From IMG/VR virus record IMGVR_UViG_3300048554_000369, positions 1 to 37,090 of that record: DNA of 37,090 nucleotides; one strand, written 5' to 3'. The notes below the pieces were generated by a model, which worked only from the letters and a program-made list of their open reading frames with translations, was not told the origin of the DNA and ran no database searches. A program made the translations under genes and the position numbers. Positions 19,078 through 26,673 of this stretch are shown here, piece after piece. The DNA comes from a virus. Numbering within the stretch: the first letter of the stretch is position 1; every line of letters begins with the position of its first letter.

Positions 19078-19867
19078 TGGAAAGCCTTACGTTAACTTAG
19101 ACAATCACATTGATATTGAAGGGCTTAATAAATTAAAAATAAAACTATGTAAGGCTTTTGCTGATTCATGGTTAGGATTAAAAGTAGGTTGTCAAGTACT
19201 TCCTGCAGTAGCTGGTGCTGGATTGAATTGGCCAGAAGAGAATCCAGGAGAGGAACTATCTACTGCATTAAAACGTATTGCTGGAGATAATACTGCACCA
19301 GGACACGAACAAGTGCATGAATACCTAGCAACAGGTAAGCCTAGTTATGCATTAACGTTTGTAAAGTTAGTAACTGAAGCACAAGGCATTGGTTATAACA
19401 TGTTTATAAAGCAACCTACTACAAAAGATTATGCAGATAAGCACTTAGCAAAGAACAATAAAGAAGGACCCTTTTATGATAACTTTAAGTTTTTTATGGA
19501 TTGGGTAGACGAACAAAATATCTTTAGTGAAATTGGTAGAACTTTAATATTCTATAATGACCAGGATCAGCAATGTATAACACATAGAGATCATAATCCT
19601 TTAAATAGGGTTACAGACCCAGATGAGTTTATTTGGATTAATATGTTTATGGATAGGAAAGCATTTTTTGTAGAAGATAAGGATAGTGATACAAGACATT
19701 ATATTAAGAGTCAAGTAGCATGGTTTGATACTGCTAACTATCACGGAAGTGATACAAGTCCTTATTCTGCTTTCAGTATTAGAGTAGATGGAGTCTTTAC
19801 AGACCAGTTTAAGAAAAAGATTAACTACAAACTAAAAAGTAAAAAATCAATATTTGGAAACACTTAG
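19061..19867 (+). CDS. 2-oxoglutarate/Fe(II) oxygenase-like protein
   Basis: A 268-residue protein starting 17 bases inside the end of thyX. The iron-binding triad reads H175-x-D177 (ITHRDHN) and H228 (TANYHGSD), followed by R241 (FSIRVDG) at the position that usually binds the 2-oxoglutarate carboxylate. The N-terminal 160 residues are mixed helix and loop, with no recognised domain. Predicted cytoplasmic. Last gene of the + strand operon. Its final 21 bases overlap the 3' end of the convergent minus-strand gene, so no terminator can sit between them. Substrate unknown. Confidence 0.7.
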   Translation: MIYKINGKPYVNLDNHIDIEGLNKLKIKLCKAFADSWLGLKVGCQVLPAVAGAGLNWPEENPGEELSTALKRIAGDNTAPGHEQVHEYLATGKPSYALTFVKLVTEAQGIGYNMFIKQPTTKDYADKHLAKNNKEGPFYDNFKFFMDWVDEQNIFSEIGRTLIFYNDQDQQCITHRDHNPLNRVTDPDEFIWINMFMDRKAFFVEDKDSDTRHYIKSQVAWFDTANYHGSDTSPYSAFSIRVDGVFTDQFKKKINYKLKSKKSIFGNT

Positions 19868-20905
19868 TTTTCCGTCTTCTTCATATAGATAACCCCAAGA
19901 ATTATTATAACGTGTAATAGTTGGTAAACTAGGCCACTTTGTTTTGTGTATAAGATAAGTTGAATCCTCAACTACTTCATTGATAAGTTTCTTTGCCGGA
20001 AGTTTATAACTTGCCCAAGTATCTCCAAGTTTTGGTTCTTCTGTATATAATGCCCACAGTTGGAAATCTTCTGTATCAAAGAAGTTAATAATATGTTCGC
20101 ACATATACTCTGCTTGTTGTTTATTTGGAGAATGCATACCCATACGATACTTAACAGCCTGCCATTTCATGCTATAGTTAATCCACCATAAAAATTCATG
20201 ATTAGTAGCAATATCAATAGGACTTGCATTTACTAAGTCATATAACATTTGTTCACGTTGATCTCTTGTTTCTGGGTCAGACTTATTTAATAACCAGTCT
20301 AACGAACCAGATTCCCAATCTTTATGTAAGCAATCAAACTTCCCTGTTGCATCCATATAGCTTTTAACAGTTAGACTTCCAAATAAATTATCTGCACATT
20401 CTCCAGTAACTACACTATAACTTGGGTTAGTAATAATGTCATAAAAGTTATTACTAGAAATTAAACAATGTCCAAACTTATCTAATATAACATTATTAAA
20501 AAACTTAGGATTTTCAATTTGACTATCTTCATTGAATGCTAAGAGTATATGATCTTTAATATCCTCCCAATATGGACTAGATATCAATAAGCAAACAATT
20601 AATGTACTATCAATGCCACCTGAGTACATAATAACTAACTTTTCTTTACTTTCGTCGTTTTGAAAAGATTTAATAATGTTAGTCATTCTGCTAACAGAAC
20701 AACTTTCAAAACTTTCTGGAGTTCTTTTTTCTGGTATTGGACTATTGTTAAAAACATCTACTCCTAAGTCAAGTGTACCAGTCCTGTCACTTAAACTAAT
20801 CCAAGGATTAAACATACCTAAAAAGTCTCGTTGTATATTGCTAATATTAGCTCCTTTACCAGAGTTAAGTATTCTATGCGGAATATAGTATAATAAATTT
20901 TTCAT
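19847..20905 (-). CDS. Asparagine-synthase-like (AsnB C-terminal domain) protein without glutaminase domain
   Basis: A 352-residue protein. The PP-loop SGGIDST is at residues 95-101 (IMYSGGIDSTLIV), and VVTGECADNLFGS (about 166-178) is the counterpart of the S-G-E-G-A-D-E-L-F-G block of asparagine synthetases. The N-terminal glutamine amidotransferase domain with its Cys2 is missing; the protein instead begins with about 70 unrelated residues. It should therefore activate a carboxylate as the acyl-AMP and use free ammonia or an amine as acceptor. Stand-alone or reshaped AsnB domains form amides or lactams in some natural-product pathways. Coupled to the upstream gene by TAATG. Family call firm, reaction open. 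Confidence 0.8.
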   Translation of the reverse strand: MKNLLYYIPHRILNSGKGANISNIQRDFLGMFNPWISLSDRTGTLDLGVDVFNNSPIPEKRTPESFESCSVSRMTNIIKSFQNDESKEKLVIMYSGGIDSTLIVCLLISSPYWEDIKDHILLAFNEDSQIENPKFFNNVILDKFGHCLISSNNFYDIITNPSYSVVTGECADNLFGSLTVKSYMDATGKFDCLHKDWESGSLDWLLNKSDPETRDQREQMLYDLVNASPIDIATNHEFLWWINYSMKWQAVKYRMGMHSPNKQQAEYMCEHIINFFDTEDFQLWALYTEEPKLGDTWASYKLPAKKLINEVVEDSTYLIHKTKWPSLPTITRYNNSWGYLYEEDGKLSVSKY

Positions 20906-21534
20906 TACATTAACATGCTCACAAATGATTCTTCGGCTAACGTTGCTCGAATATCCTGAACATCCTCTTTAGTTTTTATAGTATTAATTGCCATTTGTGT
21001 TTTAATTCGAATTCTTTCTAATTTCATTATTTGGAATTTTAGATTATCTGCTTTTGCTATAACTAGATTAGCAATAGTTTCTAAAGGAAGTTTTCTAAAT
21101 TGTGCCTCATCTTGTATAAAACCTATATCAGATGTATCTCCTTTAATAACACGTCTTGCTTGTTCTTCTTTTATTAGATATGCCGTTTCTTGCCAAGGAA
21201 CAAGACTTTGGAAACGTTTATATCCATGCTCTAATCTTTGATGAAGCTCTTTTGTTAACATTACTCTAGCAAGAAGTTTTTTGCTCAGTATTTCAGTATC
21301 ATTGTCTCGATCTTCTTCGTCAACAAATTTAGTAGTTCTAGCATCAATATATTGTAATTTATAATTAAGTTTATTAGAACGAAGTAATGCAAGTTCTTCT
21401 CCAGTTACACCATACACTCTACATATGGCACGAAATTCTCCAGAGCAAGCCTGTTCTAATGTATTTAAATCTGAACACCAAGCCAGTATACTGTTTTCAG
21501 CAGTAGTGGCTAAAGCAACCCAATGTTGTTCCAT
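20905..21534 (-). CDS. Hypothetical helical protein
   Basis: A 209-residue protein with GGAG eight bases before the ATG. Mostly helical, with a long charged helical region (about 80-195) rich in Lys, Arg, Glu and Leu and no membrane or signal segment. Its stop overlaps the start of the AsnB-like gene (TAATG), so the two are probably co-translated and may act together. I do not recognise the family. Confidence 0.55.
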   Translation of the reverse strand: MEQHWVALATTAENSILAWCSDLNTLEQACSGEFRAICRVYGVTGEELALLRSNKLNYKLQYIDARTTKFVDEEDRDNDTEILSKKLLARVMLTKELHQRLEHGYKRFQSLVPWQETAYLIKEEQARRVIKGDTSDIGFIQDEAQFRKLPLETIANLVIAKADNLKFQIMKLERIRIKTQMAINTIKTKEDVQDIRATLAEESFVSMLM

Positions 21535-21571
21535 GAATGTACTCCGTTGTTACTTTACTTAAGATAATAAT

Positions 21572-22555
21572 TTAATCTTGTCTAACCAATTTTGCACCTG
21601 GGATAATATCTCCATCACATAACATATCCCATGGATGTTTTTTCTCGTAGAATTCGTTTTGTGTCCAAGTTTGGGTTTCTTCATTGAAGTCAAACCACGG
21701 AGCAACACCTAACATAATATGTGTACGGAAAAAAGGCTCTTCTGGTTTCTCTGAACAATAAGCACGATGAGGAATACCTGTGTCCCAACTATATGCATAC
21801 GGTGCTTCTAAGTGAATTAGTTTTCCTACGTTTGTTTGTTGCTCTAGTACAAACTCTTTAGATGTTTTAATAGCAATATTAATTCTTAAATTGTTAAACA
21901 TCATTTCGTCTGTGTGCCACGCAACACCTGGTCTTTGTGTTGCACGTTCTGCTCCCTTTTGACCCATTGCTTGTGTAGAACCATGAGAAGAAATTATACG
22001 AAGACTAGATCTAACCATACTTCTTTTTAAACTATCTAAGAATGTTCCTAAGTATCCATGCTTACTACCTTCTGTACGAAAAGCCATGCTATAAGTATCA
22101 TAATGTGTATCTTTTCTTACTGCAATTTTTCTAGCCTCTGATTGATCCATTCTACTATAAGGACTAACACGACCATCTCCAGACTTTGCACCAAACTCCT
22201 GCTTAATATGCTTAAAGTGATTTCCTTGCACTTGTTCATGTGGGTCTGTTTCAATTCCGTCAATATGCAAAGGATTATATGTTAAGCCCATTCCTAAATA
22301 ACCAGTATCACTTTTTAATGATCCATCTGGTCTTTTACCTCTTAGTCTATACCCAAACATACCTACATTATCTAAAGCCTCTAAAGTATCTTTGATTAAT
22401 AAGTCTGTATCTGTTTCTGTTAATTCTAGTTTAATTAAACTAGGATAAGGTTCTCGAGGTTGTAACGTGCTTTTCATAAAAGGGGCTCTTCTATGCAAAG
22501 AGTTAGCGACAGGTATTTCTTCTGCCGCATCTGATAATTTTAAAGATATAGTCAT
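21572..22555 (-). CDS. 2-oxoglutarate/Fe(II) oxygenase-like protein (327 residues)
   Basis: Starts at an ATG with AAGGAG seven bases upstream. The likely iron-binding triad is H214-x-D216 (VAWHTDEMMF) and H263 (DTGIPHRAYC), with R277 (FFRTHIMLGVAPWFD) as 2-oxoglutarate ligand. The region before it (about 85-165) is polar and His-rich and may form a substrate lid. This is the longest of the five oxygenase-like proteins in the window and does not look like a recent copy of the others. PHRAYC-type motifs with the following R-T-H strand also occur in 2OG enzymes acting on small molecules. Substrate unknown. Confidence 0.7.
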   Translation of the reverse strand: MTISLKLSDAAEEIPVANSLHRRAPFMKSTLQPREPYPSLIKLELTETDTDLLIKDTLEALDNVGMFGYRLRGKRPDGSLKSDTGYLGMGLTYNPLHIDGIETDPHEQVQGNHFKHIKQEFGAKSGDGRVSPYSRMDQSEARKIAVRKDTHYDTYSMAFRTEGSKHGYLGTFLDSLKRSMVRSSLRIISSHGSTQAMGQKGAERATQRPGVAWHTDEMMFNNLRINIAIKTSKEFVLEQQTNVGKLIHLEAPYAYSWDTGIPHRAYCSEKPEEPFFRTHIMLGVAPWFDFNEETQTWTQNEFYEKKHPWDMLCDGDIIPGAKLVRQD

Positions 22556-22576
22556 GATAACTCCTTCTATACTATA

Positions 22577-23158
22577 TTATAACCATTTTAAATCTGGCGT
22601 AAATCGAATGGAAAGCATTACTCTAGGTTTTTCCTTGCATAAGTTAATTGCTTGATGTGGAACATCAATCCTAACTAAGTGAGGATCCTTAATAGTTACA
22701 GACGCAATTAGTTTTGGCTCTCCGTCCCATTCAAGTTTTAAATATTTGTTAGAGTTTGTTTTTCTTCCCATTACAGTTGCATCTGCTATTTTTTGAACCT
22801 CTAATCTGTACGGAGCTTCTCCGTACCAATCCATACTACCAATACCAGTATTACGAATTGGAATATTTAATGCATAATTTGATGCACCTGATCTGTCTGC
22901 TCTAAAACCATCAATATGTAGGCCTTGTGCCTTATCTTTACCTAACACAAAAATTAACCCAGACTTCAAACTTAAACCATTCCAAACTGGATGCGGATTT
23001 GCCTTTATAAATTCATCTATTATTTCATAAAAGTTATATTCGGGTGATTGAATTGTTACTGTTTTATTAATTTTATGTACATACAAAGCCTTATTAATTC
23101 TAAACACTAAGTCCTCAATATTAGGAATATCGTCAATTTTTTGAAAAAGTTTTTCCAT
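22577..23158 (-). CDS. 2-oxoglutarate/Fe(II) oxygenase-like protein (193 residues)
   Basis: I take the ATG at 23158; a TTG ten codons upstream is possible, and neither has a good ribosome site. The triad can be read as H81-x-D83 (GLHIDGFRADRSG) and H168 (DVPHQAINL), with R179 (KPRVMLSIRF) after it. The strand NYALNIPIRN between the two halves fits the double-stranded beta-helix. Short like the one at 14183. It lies 21 bases from the next gene in the same direction and opposite the fatty acid hydroxylase gene at 23210, with 51 bases between the two starts. Confidence 0.65.
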   Translation of the reverse strand: MEKLFQKIDDIPNIEDLVFRINKALYVHKINKTVTIQSPEYNFYEIIDEFIKANPHPVWNGLSLKSGLIFVLGKDKAQGLHIDGFRADRSGASNYALNIPIRNTGIGSMDWYGEAPYRLEVQKIADATVMGRKTNSNKYLKLEWDGEPKLIASVTIKDPHLVRIDVPHQAINLCKEKPRVMLSIRFTPDLKWL

Positions 23159-23209
23159 ACTACTACTTATCGGATTAACTAAAATCAATTAACCAAATAA
23201 ATAGCAGTA

Positions 23210-23671
23210 ATGATACACATGATACTCACATTTTTGTTATGGACCTTATTACTTTATATTATACATAGGGTCATTCATGTTCACGGACGTAGATGGTTTC
23301 CTGTGTCTTTTAAAGCTCATAACGATCATCACAAATATATTAACACCACTGGCGGAACACAATGGCATTGGAATAATTGTTTTCTGTTTAACGATACCTG
23401 GTTATCAACTTTAGATCTTTGGATTACAGAAGTTGTTCCTACTTTAATCTTTAGTTATATAACCGGAGAATGGTGGGTTAGTATTGCATACTATTTTTGG
23501 GCCGCTTTCTTACAAGAAGTAATTGAACACAATCCTAAATTTAGTTGGTATCCAGCAATTACATCTGGAAAATGGCATTTAGTACATCATGCAGAGCCTT
23601 ATAGAAACTATGGATTATTTGTTCCTATTTGGGATTTATTATTTGGTAGTTACAGGGCATACTCTAAATAG
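23210..23671 (+). CDS. Fatty acid hydroxylase (sterol desaturase) superfamily protein
   Basis: A 153-residue membrane protein, the only + strand gene after 19867. The histidine boxes of this di-iron family are visible: H19-RVI-H23, H37-ND-H40-H41 and H123-LV-H126-H127, plus EH at 106-107. Hydrophobic stretches at about 3-18 and 75-103 would be membrane helices. Members such as beta-carotene hydroxylases and lipid hydroxylases insert a hydroxyl group into lipids or carotenoids. A possible late-type motif (CAAATAAATA) lies seven bases before the ATG. Its last eight bases overlap the convergent gene. Family sure, substrate unknown. Confidence 0.85.
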   Translation: MIHMILTFLLWTLLLYIIHRVIHVHGRRWFPVSFKAHNDHHKYINTTGGTQWHWNNCFLFNDTWLSTLDLWITEVVPTLIFSYITGEWWVSIAYYFWAAFLQEVIEHNPKFSWYPAITSGKWHLVHHAEPYRNYGLFVPIWDLLFGSYRAYSK

Positions 23672-24296
23672 ATGTTTTATCTATCCAAGCATTAAACAAA
23701 TAATTAGTAACTTCGGGTCTATTTCTATTAGCAACTAAGGATGGGTAGATAGTAATCCAATGTCTATTAACTATTTCTTTACTTGTGATATATGCCATAT
23801 CAATTGGGTGTAGTTTAAATTTAACTGATTTATCTGGATAAATGTAAGTTTGTATTGTTCCGTATAATCTTCTTTTTTCTATCTCTTCAATAGCCAAAGC
23901 CTTATAACCATGTTTATCATTGTTGATATCGGCATTACGTTGCATAACCCATCCGCCATCTTTTCTTAACCATTGACTAGTTACAGCATATACTCGTTGA
24001 TGACATATCATATCGATTAAGATAACATCATCTGGAACTTCGTTATCTTGATATTCATCCAAGTCAAATTGTTTAAACTTGTGCATCTTTTGTAAAGCAA
24101 CACCTGGCTTATCCCATGCTATTGTATCAAACGAACCTTGAAAGCCAAAGTCAAGTAATGGTAGTTCACCAACTTCAGCAGGCTCATATTGGGGAACAAA
24201 CTCATCTGTTAGCTTTACGCCAATAGTAAGTGATCTTTCAAATACTTGAAAGAATCTAGTTGCAATTTCACTTGGATTAATAAAAACAAAATCCAT
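23664..24296 (-). CDS. Hypothetical phage protein
   Basis: A 210-residue soluble protein with GGAG before the ATG, three bases downstream of the gene at 24300. Mixed alpha/beta composition, with PEVTNYLFNAW at the C-terminus and no Cys motif. Family unknown. It overlaps the end of the convergent fatty acid hydroxylase gene by eight bases. Confidence 0.55.
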   Translation of the reverse strand: MDFVFINPSEIATRFFQVFERSLTIGVKLTDEFVPQYEPAEVGELPLLDFGFQGSFDTIAWDKPGVALQKMHKFKQFDLDEYQDNEVPDDVILIDMICHQRVYAVTSQWLRKDGGWVMQRNADINNDKHGYKALAIEEIEKRRLYGTIQTYIYPDKSVKFKLHPIDMAYITSKEIVNRHWITIYPSLVANRNRPEVTNYLFNAWIDKTSI

Positions 24297-24299
24297 ATA

Positions 24300-24602
24300 T
24301 TACTTCTCCGAGAAGTGTGTAGCTAATAAAGCTCCTACAAATCTAGTTACTTTAGTTTTAACTAATTCCGAATTCATCATAACTTCAAAGTCAACGATAC
24401 GATCTAAACATTCTTGTAACTGTTTAATTTCTAAGATATCACTACTATCTTTGATTCCACTTAATTCGTTTTGCCTGAAGACAATTTGAGATCCATCATC
24501 TAGAAAAACACGAATATAATCTATATACTCAACAGGTACATTATCTACCTGTATCTCTCGTAACATTTCTTCAAAGCTACGATCTTTCTTACGAATACTC
24601 AT
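24300..24602 (-). CDS. Hypothetical protein (100 residues)
   Basis: A small, charged, helix-rich protein (about 50-80 forms an amphipathic helix). It lacks a good ribosome site and is preceded by 29 untranslated bases. Three bases separate it from the next gene downstream, so they are probably one transcript. No known family. Confidence 0.55.
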   Translation of the reverse strand: MSIRKKDRSFEEMLREIQVDNVPVEYIDYIRVFLDDGSQIVFRQNELSGIKDSSDILEIKQLQECLDRIVDFEVMMNSELVKTKVTRFVGALLATHFSEK

Positions 24603-24631
24603 CTATATTCTTCTTTATTGATCTAATTTAA

Positions 24632-25288
24632 TTAGGCCTCTACTGAAGCCTTCTTTGGCCTTCCTCGTTTCTTTGGTGTTGCACTAGCTTCTGCAACCTC
24701 GTTTACAATATCAACTGTAGACAAAGATGGTGTACTAGTTGATGGAATTAACTCTTCTGCTTCTGCTCTTAAACGTTTGGCTTCTGCCTCAAAAGTTGTT
24801 GCTTGACTTCTAAGTTTAGCGGCAATAGCACTATCGTCTAATACTCCTGGAGATCCCCCAGAGCTTGCATCATTTGCAATATCGCCTGAACGTGTAGCTA
24901 CTCCTGGTTGTCCTGGAATACCTGGTTTTGGACGATTAATTAATTTTAGTTCTTTGTTTAAATCTTCTAAGTTAATTTTATTACCTGGTGATGGTATCAT
25001 AACAATATGCTTAGTAGGAACTTTAATTAACCATCCTTTAGCATGAATTGTTGATAACATGTCTGTGCCATCATTAAACTTTTGTCTATGTAAAAAGTCG
25101 CCAATATCATTAGCATCTTGTCCTTGTACACTTTCAACTGCTTTCATAAGATCTTGATGATGTAGTTCTGGCAGGTCAGCAGTTCTAACTACCAGTGCAT
25201 GTTCTGAGTCGTTTGGAACTTCACGGAAAACAACTACTACTGGAGCACCTTTTCCGTCTTGCCCAACGTGCTTAATAAATCTAGCCAT
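24632..25288 (-). CDS. Hypothetical protein with C-terminal AT-hook
   Basis: A 218-residue protein with AGGAG seven bases before the ATG. The N-terminal 115 residues form a compact alpha/beta region (MARFIKHVGQDGKGAPVVVV). A Pro/Gly-rich linker (RPKPGIPGQPG, about 123-133) follows, then an Ala/Glu coiled segment (about 160-175). The end carries KKRGRPKK (206-213), an AT-hook that binds the minor groove of AT-rich DNA. It may act on the phage genome, either in packaging or in expression. Nine bases separate it from the acidic gene upstream, pointing to a pair. Confidence 0.65.
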   Translation of the reverse strand: MARFIKHVGQDGKGAPVVVVFREVPNDSEHALVVRTADLPELHHQDLMKAVESVQGQDANDIGDFLHRQKFNDGTDMLSTIHAKGWLIKVPTKHIVMIPSPGNKINLEDLNKELKLINRPKPGIPGQPGVATRSGDIANDASSGGSPGVLDDSAIAAKLRSQATTFEAEAKRLRAEAEELIPSTSTPSLSTVDIVNEVAEASATPKKRGRPKKASVEA

Positions 25289-25297
25289 ATTATACTC

Positions 25298-25606
25298 CTA
25301 GCTTCCTGTATTGTCTTCGGTAACTTCAGCAACAGGCTCAGCATTAACAGGTTCAACATTTACGTCACCTTCTTGTGCTTTTTCTACTGCTTCAGCAACT
25401 TTTGGTTCTGTTGCTTTAATAAAAGCAGTTACTCTTTCCCATACTTCTCCAATTACCTTAAATTCGTTTGGACGATAAGCGCCTCTATTAGCACCAATCT
25501 CAATCGCACCACATACTACTTTTAGATCTTCTAAGTTAAGACCAGTTTTAGGTACTGCAGGTGCTTCATCTGTTGAAGCGGGTGCTTGATTTGTTTCTTC
25601 AGCCAT
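25298..25606 (-). CDS. Small acidic protein, partner of the AT-hook gene
   Basis: A 102-residue protein. The ATG at 25606 is chosen over one 15 bases upstream because GGAG lies nine bases before it. Both ends are low-complexity and acidic (Glu, Ala, Pro, Val), around a central helix-rich section (about 22-72). Acidic proteins in such a pair may be chaperones or scaffolds for a basic partner. Function not known. Confidence 0.6.
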   Translation of the reverse strand: MAEETNQAPASTDEAPAVPKTGLNLEDLKVVCGAIEIGANRGAYRPNEFKVIGEVWERVTAFIKATEPKVAEAVEKAQEGDVNVEPVNAEPVAEVTEDNTGS

Positions 25607-25629
25607 TTTAATATTCTCCATAAAATTAA

Positions 25630-25660
25630 ATCAGTGAACAAGTTCTATTTGCTCACTGAT
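25630..25660 (-). terminator. Hairpin between the PiT-like gene and the acidic gene
   Basis: An inverted repeat ATCAGTGA / TCACTGAT (25630-25637 and 25653-25660) with a further CAA/TTG pairing inside. On the minus strand it is followed by TTTAATTTT. It lies between the stop at 25696 and the start at 25606, which fits a factor-independent terminator of moderate strength. Confidence 0.55.
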
Positions 25661-25667
25661 ACTTATA
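25660..25667 (-). promoter_or_regulatory. Possible late-type promoter motif TATAAGTA
   Basis: One base from the T4-type late consensus TATAAATA, on the minus strand 54 bases upstream of the ATG at 25606. It overlaps the edge of the hairpin. Weak evidence. Confidence 0.25.
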
Positions 25668-25695
25668 GCCATTTTGAATAGGGTGTGTAACCGTA

Positions 25696-26661
25696 TTAGA
25701 AGCCGTTTGGTACTAATATGTAATGTATTGTTAATACAATACCTAAACTTGCACCTAATCCAACTAACATTTTTAAGAAATCTCTACCTATAAGAGGAAA
25801 TACATTTTTTAGTTTATATTCGCCATTACTAAGTGTACCTATTGCTAATTCACGACCACATAGTATACCAACAAATACCCATGTAGTTGACATTGGAATA
25901 TTGTTTAGTTCTTTAAAGAAAAGTAAACATATAAAGTATGCCGTATTAATAATAGTTGCACTTCTTACATATCTAGTATGTGCTTTTTCTAATACAATTT
26001 CTTGTATCTTGCCGCCGCCTTCACGGAACATAAATGCAAGTCCGCCTACAAATATAATACTAACACCTAACATCATATCCCAAGGAACTTGTCTTGGTAA
26101 GAATACTGCTATGTTGGCAATATCATGTGCTAGCCAAGTCCACCATAAAAATCCAGCACTTACCCATTGTGCTATACGCCAATACTTTTTACGTTCCTCT
26201 TTAACAGGATTGTTCTTTTCATCTATCCATCTAGCTATAAAAAACCAAAGCATATATGCAAATACTGCCGCAACGGCATAACCCATTATACTTTTTACAA
26301 GCATTTTTTCTAATACAAATGTACTTGCAAAAGCACTTAAAACTAAAAAAGACGTACTAACGGGTACGCCTATCCTTGTTAATAGTAATAGCACTAATGG
26401 TGCCATTGCATGATACCATTTAACTTCTTGAAAAGGTATCTTATCTAACCGGCCGTAACTTATGTCGCCACCGTTCATATACCATCCGTACCACAATGCC
26501 CATAATAAAACCGCCGAAGCGGCGGCCCACATTGTTGTCCATTTAAATCGATCGTTATTACTAGCAATCCATGTACCTAGTGTTTGTATACTATCGTTTG
26601 CTATAACACTATAGCCTGCAAATAGAAAGCCCAATGCCATCCATAACGTTAATTGATCCAT
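25696..26661 (-). CDS. PiT-family-like inorganic phosphate (or related anion) permease
   Basis: A 321-residue membrane protein with AAGGAGG before the ATG and about nine hydrophobic segments. Two related halves are visible. The first carries A21-N-D23...LGTW and P100-V-S-T103. The second carries H179-D-I-A-N183 and P256-M-S-T-T260. The (N)D-x-A-N and P-x-S-T-T signatures, each occurring twice in inverted halves, are those of the PiT transporters, which import phosphate with Na+ or H+. It is shorter than the usual 400-500 residues, lacking a large central loop. A viral copy would raise phosphate supply during infection. Sulphate or another anion cannot be excluded. Confidence 0.7.
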   Translation of the reverse strand: MDQLTLWMALGFLFAGYSVIANDSIQTLGTWIASNNDRFKWTTMWAAASAVLLWALWYGWYMNGGDISYGRLDKIPFQEVKWYHAMAPLVLLLLTRIGVPVSTSFLVLSAFASTFVLEKMLVKSIMGYAVAAVFAYMLWFFIARWIDEKNNPVKEERKKYWRIAQWVSAGFLWWTWLAHDIANIAVFLPRQVPWDMMLGVSIIFVGGLAFMFREGGGKIQEIVLEKAHTRYVRSATIINTAYFICLLFFKELNNIPMSTTWVFVGILCGRELAIGTLSNGEYKLKNVFPLIGRDFLKMLVGLGASLGIVLTIHYILVPNGF

Positions 26662-26673
26662 TCATTTTCCTCC

